In this document: piece by piece, positions 6,376 through 12,361 of the stretch
Numbering within the stretch: the first letter of the stretch is position 1
Layout: each line of letters opens with the position of its first letter
Assembly: GCA_017880825.1 (NCBI GenBank)
Contig: JADGRN010000023.1
Location: 1-13,285 of the forward strand
Origin: Methylophilaceae bacterium
GTDB lineage: Bacteria > Pseudomonadota > Gammaproteobacteria > Burkholderiales > Methylophilaceae
Reading direction: 5' to 3'
Length of the DNA stretch: 13,285 nucleotides
Position numbers and translations under genes: made by a program
The notes under the pieces: generated by a model
The model's database searches: none
Seen by the model: the letters and a program-made list of their open reading frames with translations, nothing else
What the model was told of the DNA's origin: nothing

Positions 6376-7696
6376 GCTCGCCGCGCAGCGTATACGGCAT
6401 AGCTTGAGTGATTTTTACCAATACGAATTGATTGATGAGGTTTTCGCTGCCAGCAAAATTAACAATACGGTTGTTATCAGCACGTCCAGCCAACTCCGCA
6501 GCGTCCTTGTGTGAACCACCCAATACCAGGACACGCTGGATTGTGCCTATCATAGATTCGCTGATGGCCTTGCCCTGAGTATCATTAAACTCTTGCAGGC
6601 GGGCTAAACGCGCGAGTTTAATCGGCTCCGGCGTATCGTCATTGAGGTAAGACGCCGGGGTGCCGGGACGCGGGCTGTAGACAAAACTGAAACTAAAATC
6701 AAAGCCAACGTCATCTACCAGTTTCATGGTGGATTCAAATTCCGCCTCGGTTTCACCGGGGAACCCGACAATGAAATCAGAAGTAATCGAAATATCCGGC
6801 CTGGCCTCGCGCAGCTTGCGGACGATGGATTTGTATTGCAGCGTGGTGTAGTTGCGTTTCATCGCCATCAGTACGCGGTCGGAGCCGGCCTGCACTGGCA
6901 AATGCAGATGCGAGACCAGCTTGGGGATGCGTGTGAAGCAGTCAATCAGCGCATGGCTCATCTCGTTAGGGTGCGAGGTGGTGAAGCGGATGCGTTCGAT
7001 TTGCGGGATCTCGGCGATATATTCAATCAGCAGGGCTAAATCCGCAGTTTCGCCGTCCCTGGTTTCGCTGCGGTAGGCATTGACGTTCTGCCCCAGTAGC
7101 GTGATTTCTTTCACACCCTGATCAGCCAGTTGCAAGGCTTCGGTCAGGATATCCTCGAACGGCCGCGAGACTTCTTCACCACGGGTGTAAGGTACTACAC
7201 AGAAGCTGCAGTATTTACTGCAGCCTTCCATGATGGAGAGAAACGCGGCGGCGCCTTCCACACTGGGTGGCGGCAAGTGATCGAATTTTTCGATTTCGGG
7301 GAAGCTGATGTCGACTTGCGACACACCGGTTCTGCGCTTGTTCTGGATCAGTGCCGGCAGGCGGTGCAAAGTTTGCGGGCCAAATACCACGTCCACATAA
7401 GGTGCGCGCGCCACGATGTTGGCGCCTTCCTGGCTTGCTACACAGCCGCCAACGCCAATGATCAAGTTGGGGTTTTTTTGTTTCATCGGGATAAAGCGCC
7501 CGAGGTGGCTGAATACTTTTTCCTGCGCTTTTTCACGCACAGAACAAGTATTCAGCAGGATGACGTCAGCCTCTTCGGGATTTCCTGTCGGTTCCATGCC
7601 ATCCGTTGTGTATAGCAGATCGGCCATGCGCGATGAGTCATACTCGTTCATCTGGCAACCGAAGGTTTTGATGAAAACTTTTTTGGGTGTGCTCAT
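6368..7696 (-). CDS. miaB: tRNA-2-methylthio-N6-dimethylallyladenosine synthase
   Basis: A 442-residue radical-SAM methylthiotransferase that adds the 2-methylthio group to i6A37 of tRNAs reading UNN codons. The N-terminal cluster domain has the three expected cysteines C14 ([15 protein letters not shown]), C51 (NTCSVREKA) and C85 ([11 protein letters not shown]). The radical-SAM motif [16 protein letters not shown] supplies C159, C163 and C166. A C-terminal TRAM-like region (about 375-440) ends in YTLRGELA. I chose the ATG at 7696 because [20 protein letters not shown] matches family N-termini; a GTG at 7729 would add 11 unlikely residues. Neither start has a strong ribosome site. It is the first gene of the miaB-ybeZ-ybeY-corC operon and diverges from cysG. 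Confidence 0.97.
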   Translation of the reverse strand: MSTPKKVFIKTFGCQMNEYDSSRMADLLYTTDGMEPTGNPEEADVILLNTCSVREKAQEKVFSHLGRFIPMKQKNPNLIIGVGGCVASQEGANIVARAPYVDVVFGPQTLHRLPALIQNKRRTGVSQVDISFPEIEKFDHLPPPSVEGAAAFLSIMEGCSKYCSFCVVPYTRGEEVSRPFEDILTEALQLADQGVKEITLLGQNVNAYRSETRDGETADLALLIEYIAEIPQIERIRFTTSHPNEMSHALIDCFTRIPKLVSHLHLPVQAGSDRVLMAMKRNYTTLQYKSIVRKLREARPDISITSDFIVGFPGETEAEFESTMKLVDDVGFDFSFSFVYSPRPGTPASYLNDDTPEPIKLARLARLQEFNDTQGKAISESMIGTIQRVLVLGGSHKDAAELAGRADNNRIVNFAGSENLINQFVLVKITQAMPYTLRGELA

Positions 7697-7749
7697 TGCT
7701 CGGTAACTACCGGGTACAAAGAACAGCACAATAGGGAAAGATGCAAATT

Positions 7750-7779
7750 ATCTTAATAAAACAGTAAGCTAAGTTCCAA
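7750..7779 (-). promoter_or_regulatory. Possible promoter of the miaB-ybeZ-ybeY-corC operon
   Basis: On the minus strand TTGGAA (plus 7774-7779), an 18 nt spacer and TAAGAT (plus 7750-7755) form a moderate sigma-70 match, four of six at each box. It would start transcription near 7743, about 47 nt before the miaB ATG. The -35 lies inside the inverted repeat at 7765-7789. Confidence 0.35.
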
Positions 7780-7800
7780 TTGTAGCTTAGCCCCAGCTAA
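7765..7800. repeat. Overlapping inverted repeats in the miaB-cysG divergent region
   Basis: TAAGCTA (7765-7771) and TAGCTTA (7783-7789) are perfect 7 bp arms with an 11 nt spacer. TTAGC (7787-7791) and GCTAA (7796-7800) then form a second, overlapping dyad. Three related GCTAAG/CTTAGC-type units therefore lie within 36 bp of the only intergenic stretch shared by miaB and cysG, and they overlap the candidate miaB -35. An operator for one or both genes is possible but unproven. Confidence 0.4.
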
Positions 7801-7827
7801 AAGCCAATGACAGGGTAAAATGCCGTC

Positions 7828-9222
7828 ATGGATGCATTACCAATTTTCTTGAAAATCAAAGGCCGCCGTTGCGTCGTCATCGGCGGCGGCGAAGTCGCTA
7901 CGCGCAAGGTTGGCATGCTGCTCAAAGCTGGTGGGGAGATTGCTGTGATCTCCCCCGAACTTGATCACGAACTTGCTGAATTGCATGAAGCAGGAAAAAT
8001 CAGTTTCCATCGGGGCACATTTAAGCCCGAACAATTGGACGGTGCTTGCCTGGTCGTCGCGGCGACTGACGACAAGGCAACCAACCGTGCCGTTTCCGAA
8101 GCTGCCCAGCGGCGCAACATCCCGGTCAATGTGGCAGACTCACCGGAGTTATGCAGCTTTACCATGCCGTCGATTGTCGACCGCTCACCGATAGTCATTG
8201 CCATTTCCAGCGGCGGCGTGGCACCCGTGCTGGCACGCCTGATTCGCGCCAAAATCGAAACCATGATTCCGGCGACGTACGGCCGTTTGGCGGCACTGGC
8301 TGCCGAGTTTCGCGCCCAGGTTAAACAACGGTTTGCTTCTGTGCAGGAACGCCGTATTTTCTGGGAAGAGGTGTTTCAAGGCCCCATTGCCGAGCGGGTA
8401 CTGTCCGGCCAGGAAGCCGCTGCACATGAAGCCTTGCAGGATATCCTGGCAGGCAAGGCTGAAGTCACGCATCGCGGGGAGGTTTATCTGGTGGGCGGCG
8501 GCCCCGGCGATCCTGATCTGCTTACCTTTCGTGCCCTGCGACTCATGCAGCAGGCCGATGTTTGCGTCTACGACAAGCTGGTCAGCAAGGAAGTCATGGG
8601 ACTGGTGCGGCGTGATGCGGAGCTGATTTATGTGGGCAAGGTGCGCGATCAGCATACCCTGCCACAAGAGGAAATCAACGAGTTGCTGGTGCGGCTGGCA
8701 AAACAAGGTAAACGCGTGCTGCGCCTGAAAGGCGGCGACCCGTTTATTTTTGGCCGTGGTGGAGAAGAAATTGGAACCCTGATGGAAAACGGTGTGCCTT
8801 TTCAGGTGGTGCCTGGCATTACGGCGGCCTGCGGCGTTTCCAGCTATGCCGGCATTCCTCTAACGCATAGAGATTTTGCCCATTCCTGTATTTTTACTAC
8901 CGGCCATTTGAAAGATGGCACAGTAGATTTGGATTGGCCTGCATTAGTGCGACCCAAACAAACGGTGGTGATTTACATGGGACTGGTAGGGTTGGCTGAA
9001 ATCTGCCGTCAACTGGTAGTGCATGGGTTGCCGGATAGCACGCCGGCTGCTGTGGTGCAGCAAGGCACTACGTCCAGGCAGCGCGTGGTAGTAGGCAATT
9101 TAGCGACATTGGCGAACTTGGTGGCGGACGCTGAAATGAAGCCGCCGTGCCTGACCATAGTGGGTGATGTGGTGAAACTGCGCGAAAAACTGGCCTGGTT
9201 CAGCCCGGACACCAGCCTGTGA
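7828..9222 (+). CDS. cysG: Sirohaem synthase (trifunctional CysG)
   Basis: A 464-residue fusion enzyme that turns uroporphyrinogen III into sirohaem, the cofactor of assimilatory sulfite and nitrite reductases. The N-terminal dehydrogenase/ferrochelatase half has the NAD-binding [12 protein letters not shown] (16-27), D104 (NVADSPE) and S128 ([14 protein letters not shown]), equivalent to the catalytic aspartate and the phosphoserine of Salmonella CysG. A dimerisation region follows. The C-terminal SAM-dependent methyltransferase spans about 217-460, with [53 protein letters not shown] and YMGL (M384). The segment after GK271 reads VRDQHTLPQ where GK-RAG-H-VPQ is more usual, a small deviation. 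No strong ribosome site is visible (AGGG 13 nt upstream). The gene ends 5 bp from the convergent kinase gene. Confidence 0.97.
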   Translation: MDALPIFLKIKGRRCVVIGGGEVATRKVGMLLKAGGEIAVISPELDHELAELHEAGKISFHRGTFKPEQLDGACLVVAATDDKATNRAVSEAAQRRNIPVNVADSPELCSFTMPSIVDRSPIVIAISSGGVAPVLARLIRAKIETMIPATYGRLAALAAEFRAQVKQRFASVQERRIFWEEVFQGPIAERVLSGQEAAAHEALQDILAGKAEVTHRGEVYLVGGGPGDPDLLTFRALRLMQQADVCVYDKLVSKEVMGLVRRDAELIYVGKVRDQHTLPQEEINELLVRLAKQGKRVLRLKGGDPFIFGRGGEEIGTLMENGVPFQVVPGITAACGVSSYAGIPLTHRDFAHSCIFTTGHLKDGTVDLDWPALVRPKQTVVIYMGLVGLAEICRQLVVHGLPDSTPAAVVQQGTTSRQRVVVGNLATLANLVADAEMKPPCLTIVGDVVKLREKLAWFSPDTSL

Positions 9223-9227
9223 GTGGC

Positions 9228-10529
9228 TCATAGCGCCAGCGTCAAGCGCACTTCCAACCCGCCTTGGGGCCGATTGATCAATTCAAGCTGGCCCTTGTGC
9301 AGGCGCGCAATGCGGTCGGCAATCGCCAAACCCAGTCCACTGCCGCCTTCATTGCCACGCGCCGTATTCATGCGCTCGAATGGGCGCAGCAAGCGTGCCA
9401 TCTGCGCAACTGGAATACCCGGGCCATTATCCAGCACGCTTACCACCATGGAAGTGGCATTGAGGCTGGTTTGCACCTCCACCTTCCCACCACCGTAAGT
9501 AAATGCGTTGTCCAACAGATTGCCGAGCAGGCGTTGCATGGCGAGTGGCCTGAGCGCCACCAGATGGGTGGGCGATAGCTTCAACCGCACATGGCGTCCG
9601 ATCCTGGCAAGGCGCTCCGACAGTGATTTCAATAGCTCGTTGAGGTCGACCATTTGTGTCGGTTCACCTTCCACCCCGCGTATGAAGTCGAGAAACTGGT
9701 GAATGATGTTATCCATGTCGGCAATGTCCTGCACCATGCCTGCTTTCAGACAATCAGCTTGCTGTTCAGGCAGCATCTCAACGGCTAACCGTAACCGGGC
9801 CAGTGGTGTGCGCAAGTCATGGGAGACGCCTGCCAGCAGCAAGGTACGCTCGGTATCCAGTCTGGCCAACGCTTCAGACATCTGGTTAAACGTGCGACTG
9901 ACTTCGCGCAGTTCTTCAGCGCCTGATACGGGCAATTTTTGCGGTGTTTCTCCATGGCGTAATTTGTCTGCTGCTGCAGCCAGCAACCTCAAGGGCTGAT
10001 TGATGCGGGCGGCAATCACATAACCGCCTACCAGCGATAGCAATGCCACCAACCCAACCCAACCCAGCCACTGCCAGGGGAAAGGGCGTTCGACCTGAAT
10101 GCGCGGAATCACTACCCAGAAATCGTCCTGATCAATTGAAAAGCTCACCCATAAACCTGGCAAGCCGAGATGATTGACGGTAACCAGCGTATCTTCGCCT
10201 AACCTTTGGCGAATGATGGCCGCTATCAGACGGATATAAGTGTCCTTGGGTAGAGGCTCAACTTCTTCCATCAAATCCACCGCGTATACGCGTACGCCTT
10301 CACGCCCGGAAAAGTCAGAGAGCAGTGCGATGCGCCGATCTTCCGCCGCTGCCAACAACGCAGCACGCGTCAGGTTAACAATGCTGACCGCCTGAAATGC
10401 GGCAGCTGCAGCACGCGGTTCACGTTCAAAATAGTCAAAGATACGCAGTGCAGAAAACTGGCCAACCGCCAGCAGCAGAGCGACCAGCAGCATGATGCGA
10501 GCGAGTAGTGTGCGTGGCTGAAAACGCAT
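9228..10529 (-). CDS. envZ: EnvZ-like membrane sensor histidine kinase
   Basis: A 433-residue inner-membrane sensor kinase. Two membrane segments (about 10-30 and 153-174) flank a periplasmic domain of about 120 residues. A HAMP linker (about 175-228) follows, then the dimerisation and phosphoacceptor box AGVSHDLRTPLARLRLAVEM with H237. The ATP-binding domain has the N box LLGNLLDNAF (N337, N341), the G1 box DNGPGI (367-372) and the G2 box GGSGLGLAI (395-403). The H box is nearly the same as in E. coli EnvZ, which senses osmolarity and acid and phosphorylates or dephosphorylates OmpR. The ATG shares one base with the regulator's stop (TAATG), so the pair is coupled. The name rests on the partner and the H box; the input signal here is unknown. 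Its stop is 5 bp from the cysG stop, with no room for a separate terminator. Confidence 0.9.
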   Translation of the reverse strand: MRFQPRTLLARIMLLVALLLAVGQFSALRIFDYFEREPRAAAAAFQAVSIVNLTRAALLAAAEDRRIALLSDFSGREGVRVYAVDLMEEVEPLPKDTYIRLIAAIIRQRLGEDTLVTVNHLGLPGLWVSFSIDQDDFWVVIPRIQVERPFPWQWLGWVGLVALLSLVGGYVIAARINQPLRLLAAAADKLRHGETPQKLPVSGAEELREVSRTFNQMSEALARLDTERTLLLAGVSHDLRTPLARLRLAVEMLPEQQADCLKAGMVQDIADMDNIIHQFLDFIRGVEGEPTQMVDLNELLKSLSERLARIGRHVRLKLSPTHLVALRPLAMQRLLGNLLDNAFTYGGGKVEVQTSLNATSMVVSVLDNGPGIPVAQMARLLRPFERMNTARGNEGGSGLGLAIADRIARLHKGQLELINRPQGGLEVRLTLAL

Positions 10530-11254
10530 TATTTCGATGCCTCACCATCCGGCACAAACACATAGCCAAAGCCCCATACGGTCTGAATAAAACGCGGATT
10601 TGCAGGGTCGTCTTCAATCAGCCTGCGTAAACGTGATACTTGCACGTCCACGCTGCGGTCATAAACTTCCAGATCGCGTCCTCGTGCCAGTTGCATCAGC
10701 TTGTCGCGCGACAATGGCTGGCGTGCGTGATCAACCAATACTTTGAGTAAGGCGAATTCTCCACTGGTAATGCTCACTAGTTCACCATTTTTGCTGAGAC
10801 TGCGCGTCGACAGATCAAACATAAACTCACCAAAACTGATTTTCTCGCCAGACTCGACTGGAGCCCCCGGCACGACACTTTTCTGCCTCCTCAAAACGGC
10901 ATTGACACGGGCTAATAATTCACGCGGATTGAATGGCTTGTGCAGGTAATCATCCGCCCCCATCTCCAGCCCGATAATACGGTCAACCTCATCACCTCGT
11001 GCGGTCAGCATGACAATCGGTATATTGCTACCAGCGGCACGCAACCTGCGGCATACGGCAAGTCCATCTTCATCCGGCATCATCAAGTCCAGTACCAGCA
11101 GGTCAACATGTTCTCGTGCCAGCCACTTATCCATGTCCTCACTGTTGGCCACCGCTTTTACCACAAAGCCTTGCTCGCTGAAATAACGTTGCATCAGTTC
11201 CCGCATGCGCTGATCATCGTCCACCATCAGAATTTTTTTGATGTTTTCTTGCAT
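10529..11254 (-). CDS. ompR: OmpR-like response regulator
   Basis: A 241-residue response regulator, the DNA-binding partner of the downstream kinase. The receiver domain shows the acidic pocket DDD (near residue 12), phosphoacceptor D56 (LLVLDLMMPDEDG), the T of VMLTARG and the K of YLHKPFNPRELLARV. A winged-helix domain covers the last ~100 residues, with TSGEFALLKVLVDH, PLSRDKLMQLARGRDLEVYD, RSVDVQVSRLRRLIEDDP and FIQTVWGFGYVFVPDG. Identity to E. coli OmpR is obvious by eye, including the MQEN start. I therefore start at the ATG at 11254; in-frame ATG (11263) and TTG (11281) codons lie upstream and no start has a clear ribosome site. Four TnACA half-sites at 11328-11375 suggest autoregulation. 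Confidence 0.92.
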   Translation of the reverse strand: MQENIKKILMVDDDQRMRELMQRYFSEQGFVVKAVANSEDMDKWLAREHVDLLVLDLMMPDEDGLAVCRRLRAAGSNIPIVMLTARGDEVDRIIGLEMGADDYLHKPFNPRELLARVNAVLRRQKSVVPGAPVESGEKISFGEFMFDLSTRSLSKNGELVSITSGEFALLKVLVDHARQPLSRDKLMQLARGRDLEVYDRSVDVQVSRLRRLIEDDPANPRFIQTVWGFGYVFVPDGEASK

Positions 11255-11327
11255 AGATGACATTCTGTGCGGATTGCTCAAGTATTGAAAGGGTTGCGTA
11301 GAAACCTTATGTTAATTAAGGCGTACT

Positions 11328-11376
11328 GTTACATTCAGTTACAAATTAATCAATTCGAGTCACATTCTGCTTACAT
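11328..11376. promoter_or_regulatory. Candidate OmpR-family binding array (four phased TnACA half-sites)
   Basis: GTTACATTCA and GTTACAAATT are back-to-back 10 bp direct repeats at 11328-11347. GTCACATTCT (from 11359) and CTTACATCC (from 11370) form a second pair. The TnACA cores begin at 11329, 11339, 11360 and 11371, spacings of 10, 21 and 11 bp, so all face roughly the same side of the helix. Tandem half-sites of this kind are how OmpR-family dimers bind, and TTACA resembles E. coli OmpR half-sites. The array sits 74-122 bp upstream of the ompR ATG and just in front of the possible small RNA at 11406. This is inferred from pattern and position. Confidence 0.5.
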
Positions 11377-11393
11377 CCATCCCGCATTGTTGC

Positions 11394-11399
11394 AATACT
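11394..11399 (+). promoter_or_regulatory. Possible activator-dependent -10 element (plus strand)
   Basis: AATACT preceded by TGC gives an extended -10 style TGnAATACT (four of six plus TG). The -35 position (11371-11376) is a poor match but lies at the end of the TnACA array, as expected for a promoter needing an OmpR-type activator. Transcription would start near 11406. Confidence 0.25.
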
Positions 11400-11405
11400 T
11401 GCCAA

Positions 11406-11481
11406 GCCAGCTTGACTCATCTCCTTGTTAGCATGCAAGCAGGGGTCCGTAGCCAGTTGCTACGGATCCCTTCCTGTTTTT
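11406..11481 (+). ncRNA. Candidate small RNA divergent from ompR
   Basis: A strong plus-strand terminator (11441-11481) has no open reading frame in front of it. The only gene upstream, ompR, is transcribed the other way. A possible -10 at 11394 and the TnACA array before it would give a transcript of about 75 nt: some 35 nt of unpaired 5' sequence and then the terminator hairpin. This is the usual layout of a Hfq-type small RNA, and OmpR is known to activate small RNAs such as OmrA/OmrB and MicF in enterics. The 5' end is an estimate and no known RNA family is recognised. Confidence 0.35.
11441..11481 (+). terminator. Strong intrinsic terminator without an upstream gene
   Basis: AGGGGTCCGTAGC (11441-11453) pairs with GCTACGGATCCCT (11459-11471) over 13 bp with one G-U pair and a 5 nt loop. 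TTCCTGTTTTT follows, ending at 11481. The minus strand has no T-run after the stem, so it should act only on plus-strand transcription. It may end the candidate small RNA, or insulate the EF-hand gene from antisense read-through. Confidence 0.65.
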
Positions 11482-11500
11482 GACAATTTAAAAAATGTCA
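11481..11500. repeat. AT-centred dyad after the terminator
   Basis: TGACAATTTAAAAAATGTCA is an imperfect 20 bp palindrome (8 of 10 positions match) with perfect TGACA/TGTCA ends. It could be an operator in front of the EF-hand gene. The left arm also reads TTGACA with the preceding T, but there is no -10 at 16-18 nt from it. Confidence 0.3.
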
Positions 11501-11511
11501 TCAAGCAGGGT

Positions 11512-11517
11512 TATAAT
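11512..11517 (+). promoter_or_regulatory. Possible -10 element for the EF-hand gene
   Basis: A perfect TATAAT lies in an AT-rich stretch (11511-11555). The best -35-like sequence, TTTAAA at 11487-11492, is 19 nt away, which is long. TATACT at 11549-11554 is a second possible -10. Either would give a leader of about 100-130 nt containing the 18-codon ORF at 11596. Confidence 0.25.
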
Positions 11518-11595
11518 AATTATTAAAATAAAACAGCAAGATAGTAGATATACTAAGCTTATGCTGCACTGTCTTAAGTTACCCACAGCAAACAA

Positions 11596-11652
11596 ATGAA
11601 GGGCTGTTTAATGAAGCAATTATTGCTCTCGGCTTGGATTTGTATCACCTAA
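11596..11652 (+). CDS. Possible 18-codon upstream ORF (leader peptide)
   Basis: ATG at 11596 encodes MKGCLMKQLLLSAWICIT and stops at TAA 11650-11652, 4 nt before the ATG of the EF-hand gene. An internal ATG (11611, MKQLLLSAWICIT) has AAGGG 7 nt upstream, a better ribosome site than the EF-hand gene itself has. Translation of this short hydrophobic peptide could couple into the following gene. It could also be the remnant of a signal peptide or simply chance, since the ORF is very short. Confidence 0.3.
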   Translation: MKGCLMKQLLLSAWICIT

Positions 11653-11656
11653 GCAC

Positions 11657-12211
11657 ATGATAGCTGTTCGAAACATATGTCTGAACAAGCGGCATGCCAT
11701 GCTGGCACTCTACATGGCTCTTGGTTTGTCACAGCCATTATTTGCCGGTTCTCATGGCAATCAGCACGGAACTGACGATCCCCTTCCCCCAGTTACCGAA
11801 ACAGACTCTCAAGAACCCGTACCACAAGCTTTAGAAGGAAATGTCAGCGCAGAAGAGCGCTTGCGTTTACGCAACGATCTCGAAACTTACTCTCGCTCGG
11901 AAGATCCCGACCACGATCGGATGGAGGCGCAACGTCGCGCCATGCGTGAGCACAGCAAGCAGCGTTTTCAAAGTGCTGACAAGGATAGCGATGGGTCTAT
12001 TTCGCGTGAGGAAGCCTGGGAAAGTATGCCGCAACTTGCGCGCCATTTTGACCAGGTTGACACTAACAGTGATGGCATCATCACTGAGGACGAGATGGAG
12101 GCGGCGCAGGCTCGCATGTTAGAGCGTCAGCGCGCGGCCTCTGCCAAAAACGACGTGCAGGAACCCAAGCGCAAATCCAAAGATACAGCCAACCGTCGCC
12201 GCGCCCTTTAA
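11657..12211 (+). CDS. Secreted EF-hand calcium-binding protein
   Basis: A 184-residue protein with a signal peptide: positively charged n-region (VRNICLNKRH), hydrophobic core LALYMALGLSQPLFA and likely cleavage after A30. A Pro/Glu-rich linker follows. Two canonical EF-hand loops come next, DKDSDGSISREE (D108-E119) and DTNSDGIITEDE (D135-E146), both with acidic residues at positions 1, 5 and 12. A basic tail (KRKSKDTANRRRAL) ends the protein. Calcium binding in the periplasm or outside the cell is expected; no enzymatic domain is visible. The start has no ribosome site; an in-frame ATG at 11699 gives a shorter signal peptide (MLALYMALGLSQPLFA). I do not recognise a named family. It lies downstream of the 11596 mini-ORF and divergent from ompR-envZ. 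Confidence 0.8.
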   Translation: MIAVRNICLNKRHAMLALYMALGLSQPLFAGSHGNQHGTDDPLPPVTETDSQEPVPQALEGNVSAEERLRLRNDLETYSRSEDPDHDRMEAQRRAMREHSKQRFQSADKDSDGSISREEAWESMPQLARHFDQVDTNSDGIITEDEMEAAQARMLERQRAASAKNDVQEPKRKSKDTANRRRAL

Positions 12212-12231
12212 GTAATCTGGTAGTTCATTCA

Positions 12232-12291
12232 TGCATCAGCCATTAACTTGAGTTGATGCAACCGTTTCAGCACTTGCATACCTGCTTTTTT
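12232..12291 (+). terminator. Weak terminator region after the EF-hand gene
   Basis: TGCATCA (12232-12238) and TGATGCA (12254-12260) are perfect 7 bp arms around a 15 nt loop, but no T-run follows directly. A short AGCA/TGCT stem at 12269-12286 runs into a T6 tract at 12286-12291. Neither is a textbook terminator; together they probably mark the end of the EF-hand transcript. Apart from this and the promoter below, I see nothing in 12212-12361. Confidence 0.3.
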
Positions 12292-12320
12292 CCTAGTGGC
12301 ATAGCATTGCCGCGATGGAC

Positions 12321-12350
12321 CTGACAATACTGTATCCAATCGGATATAGT
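12321..12350 (+). promoter_or_regulatory. Candidate sigma-70 promoter of the COG3146-type gene
   Basis: CTGACA (12321-12326), an 18 nt spacer and TATAGT (12345-12350) match the consensus at five of six positions in each box. Transcription would start near 12357, only about 5 nt before the ATG at 12362. The message would then be nearly leaderless, which fits the absence of a ribosome-binding sequence. Confidence 0.4.
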
Positions 12351-12361
12351 TCCTTAGTACC

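Noticed and set aside
7697..7729. GTG at 7729 as the miaB start
   Set aside because: It would add 11 residues ([11 protein letters not shown]) not seen at family N-termini and has no ribosome site. The ATG at 7696 fits homologues.
8185..8706. 173-codon minus-strand ORF inside cysG
   Set aside because: It lies wholly opposite the conserved cysG frame and its product resembles nothing recognisable. It is treated as a shadow.
11255..11281. TTG at 11281 or ATG at 11263 as the ompR start
   Set aside because: OmpR proteins begin MQEN, which matches the ATG at 11254. Neither upstream codon has a ribosome site, though they cannot be fully excluded.
11436..11510. 9 bp direct repeat CAAGCAGGG (11436 and 11502) as a mobile-element or attachment-site mark
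   Set aside because: The repeats are short, 66 bp apart, and there is no transposase, integrase or terminal inverted repeat nearby.
11480..11517. TTGACA (11480) plus TATAAT (11512) as one promoter
   Set aside because: Both boxes are perfect but are 26 nt apart, too far for sigma-70. They were considered separately.
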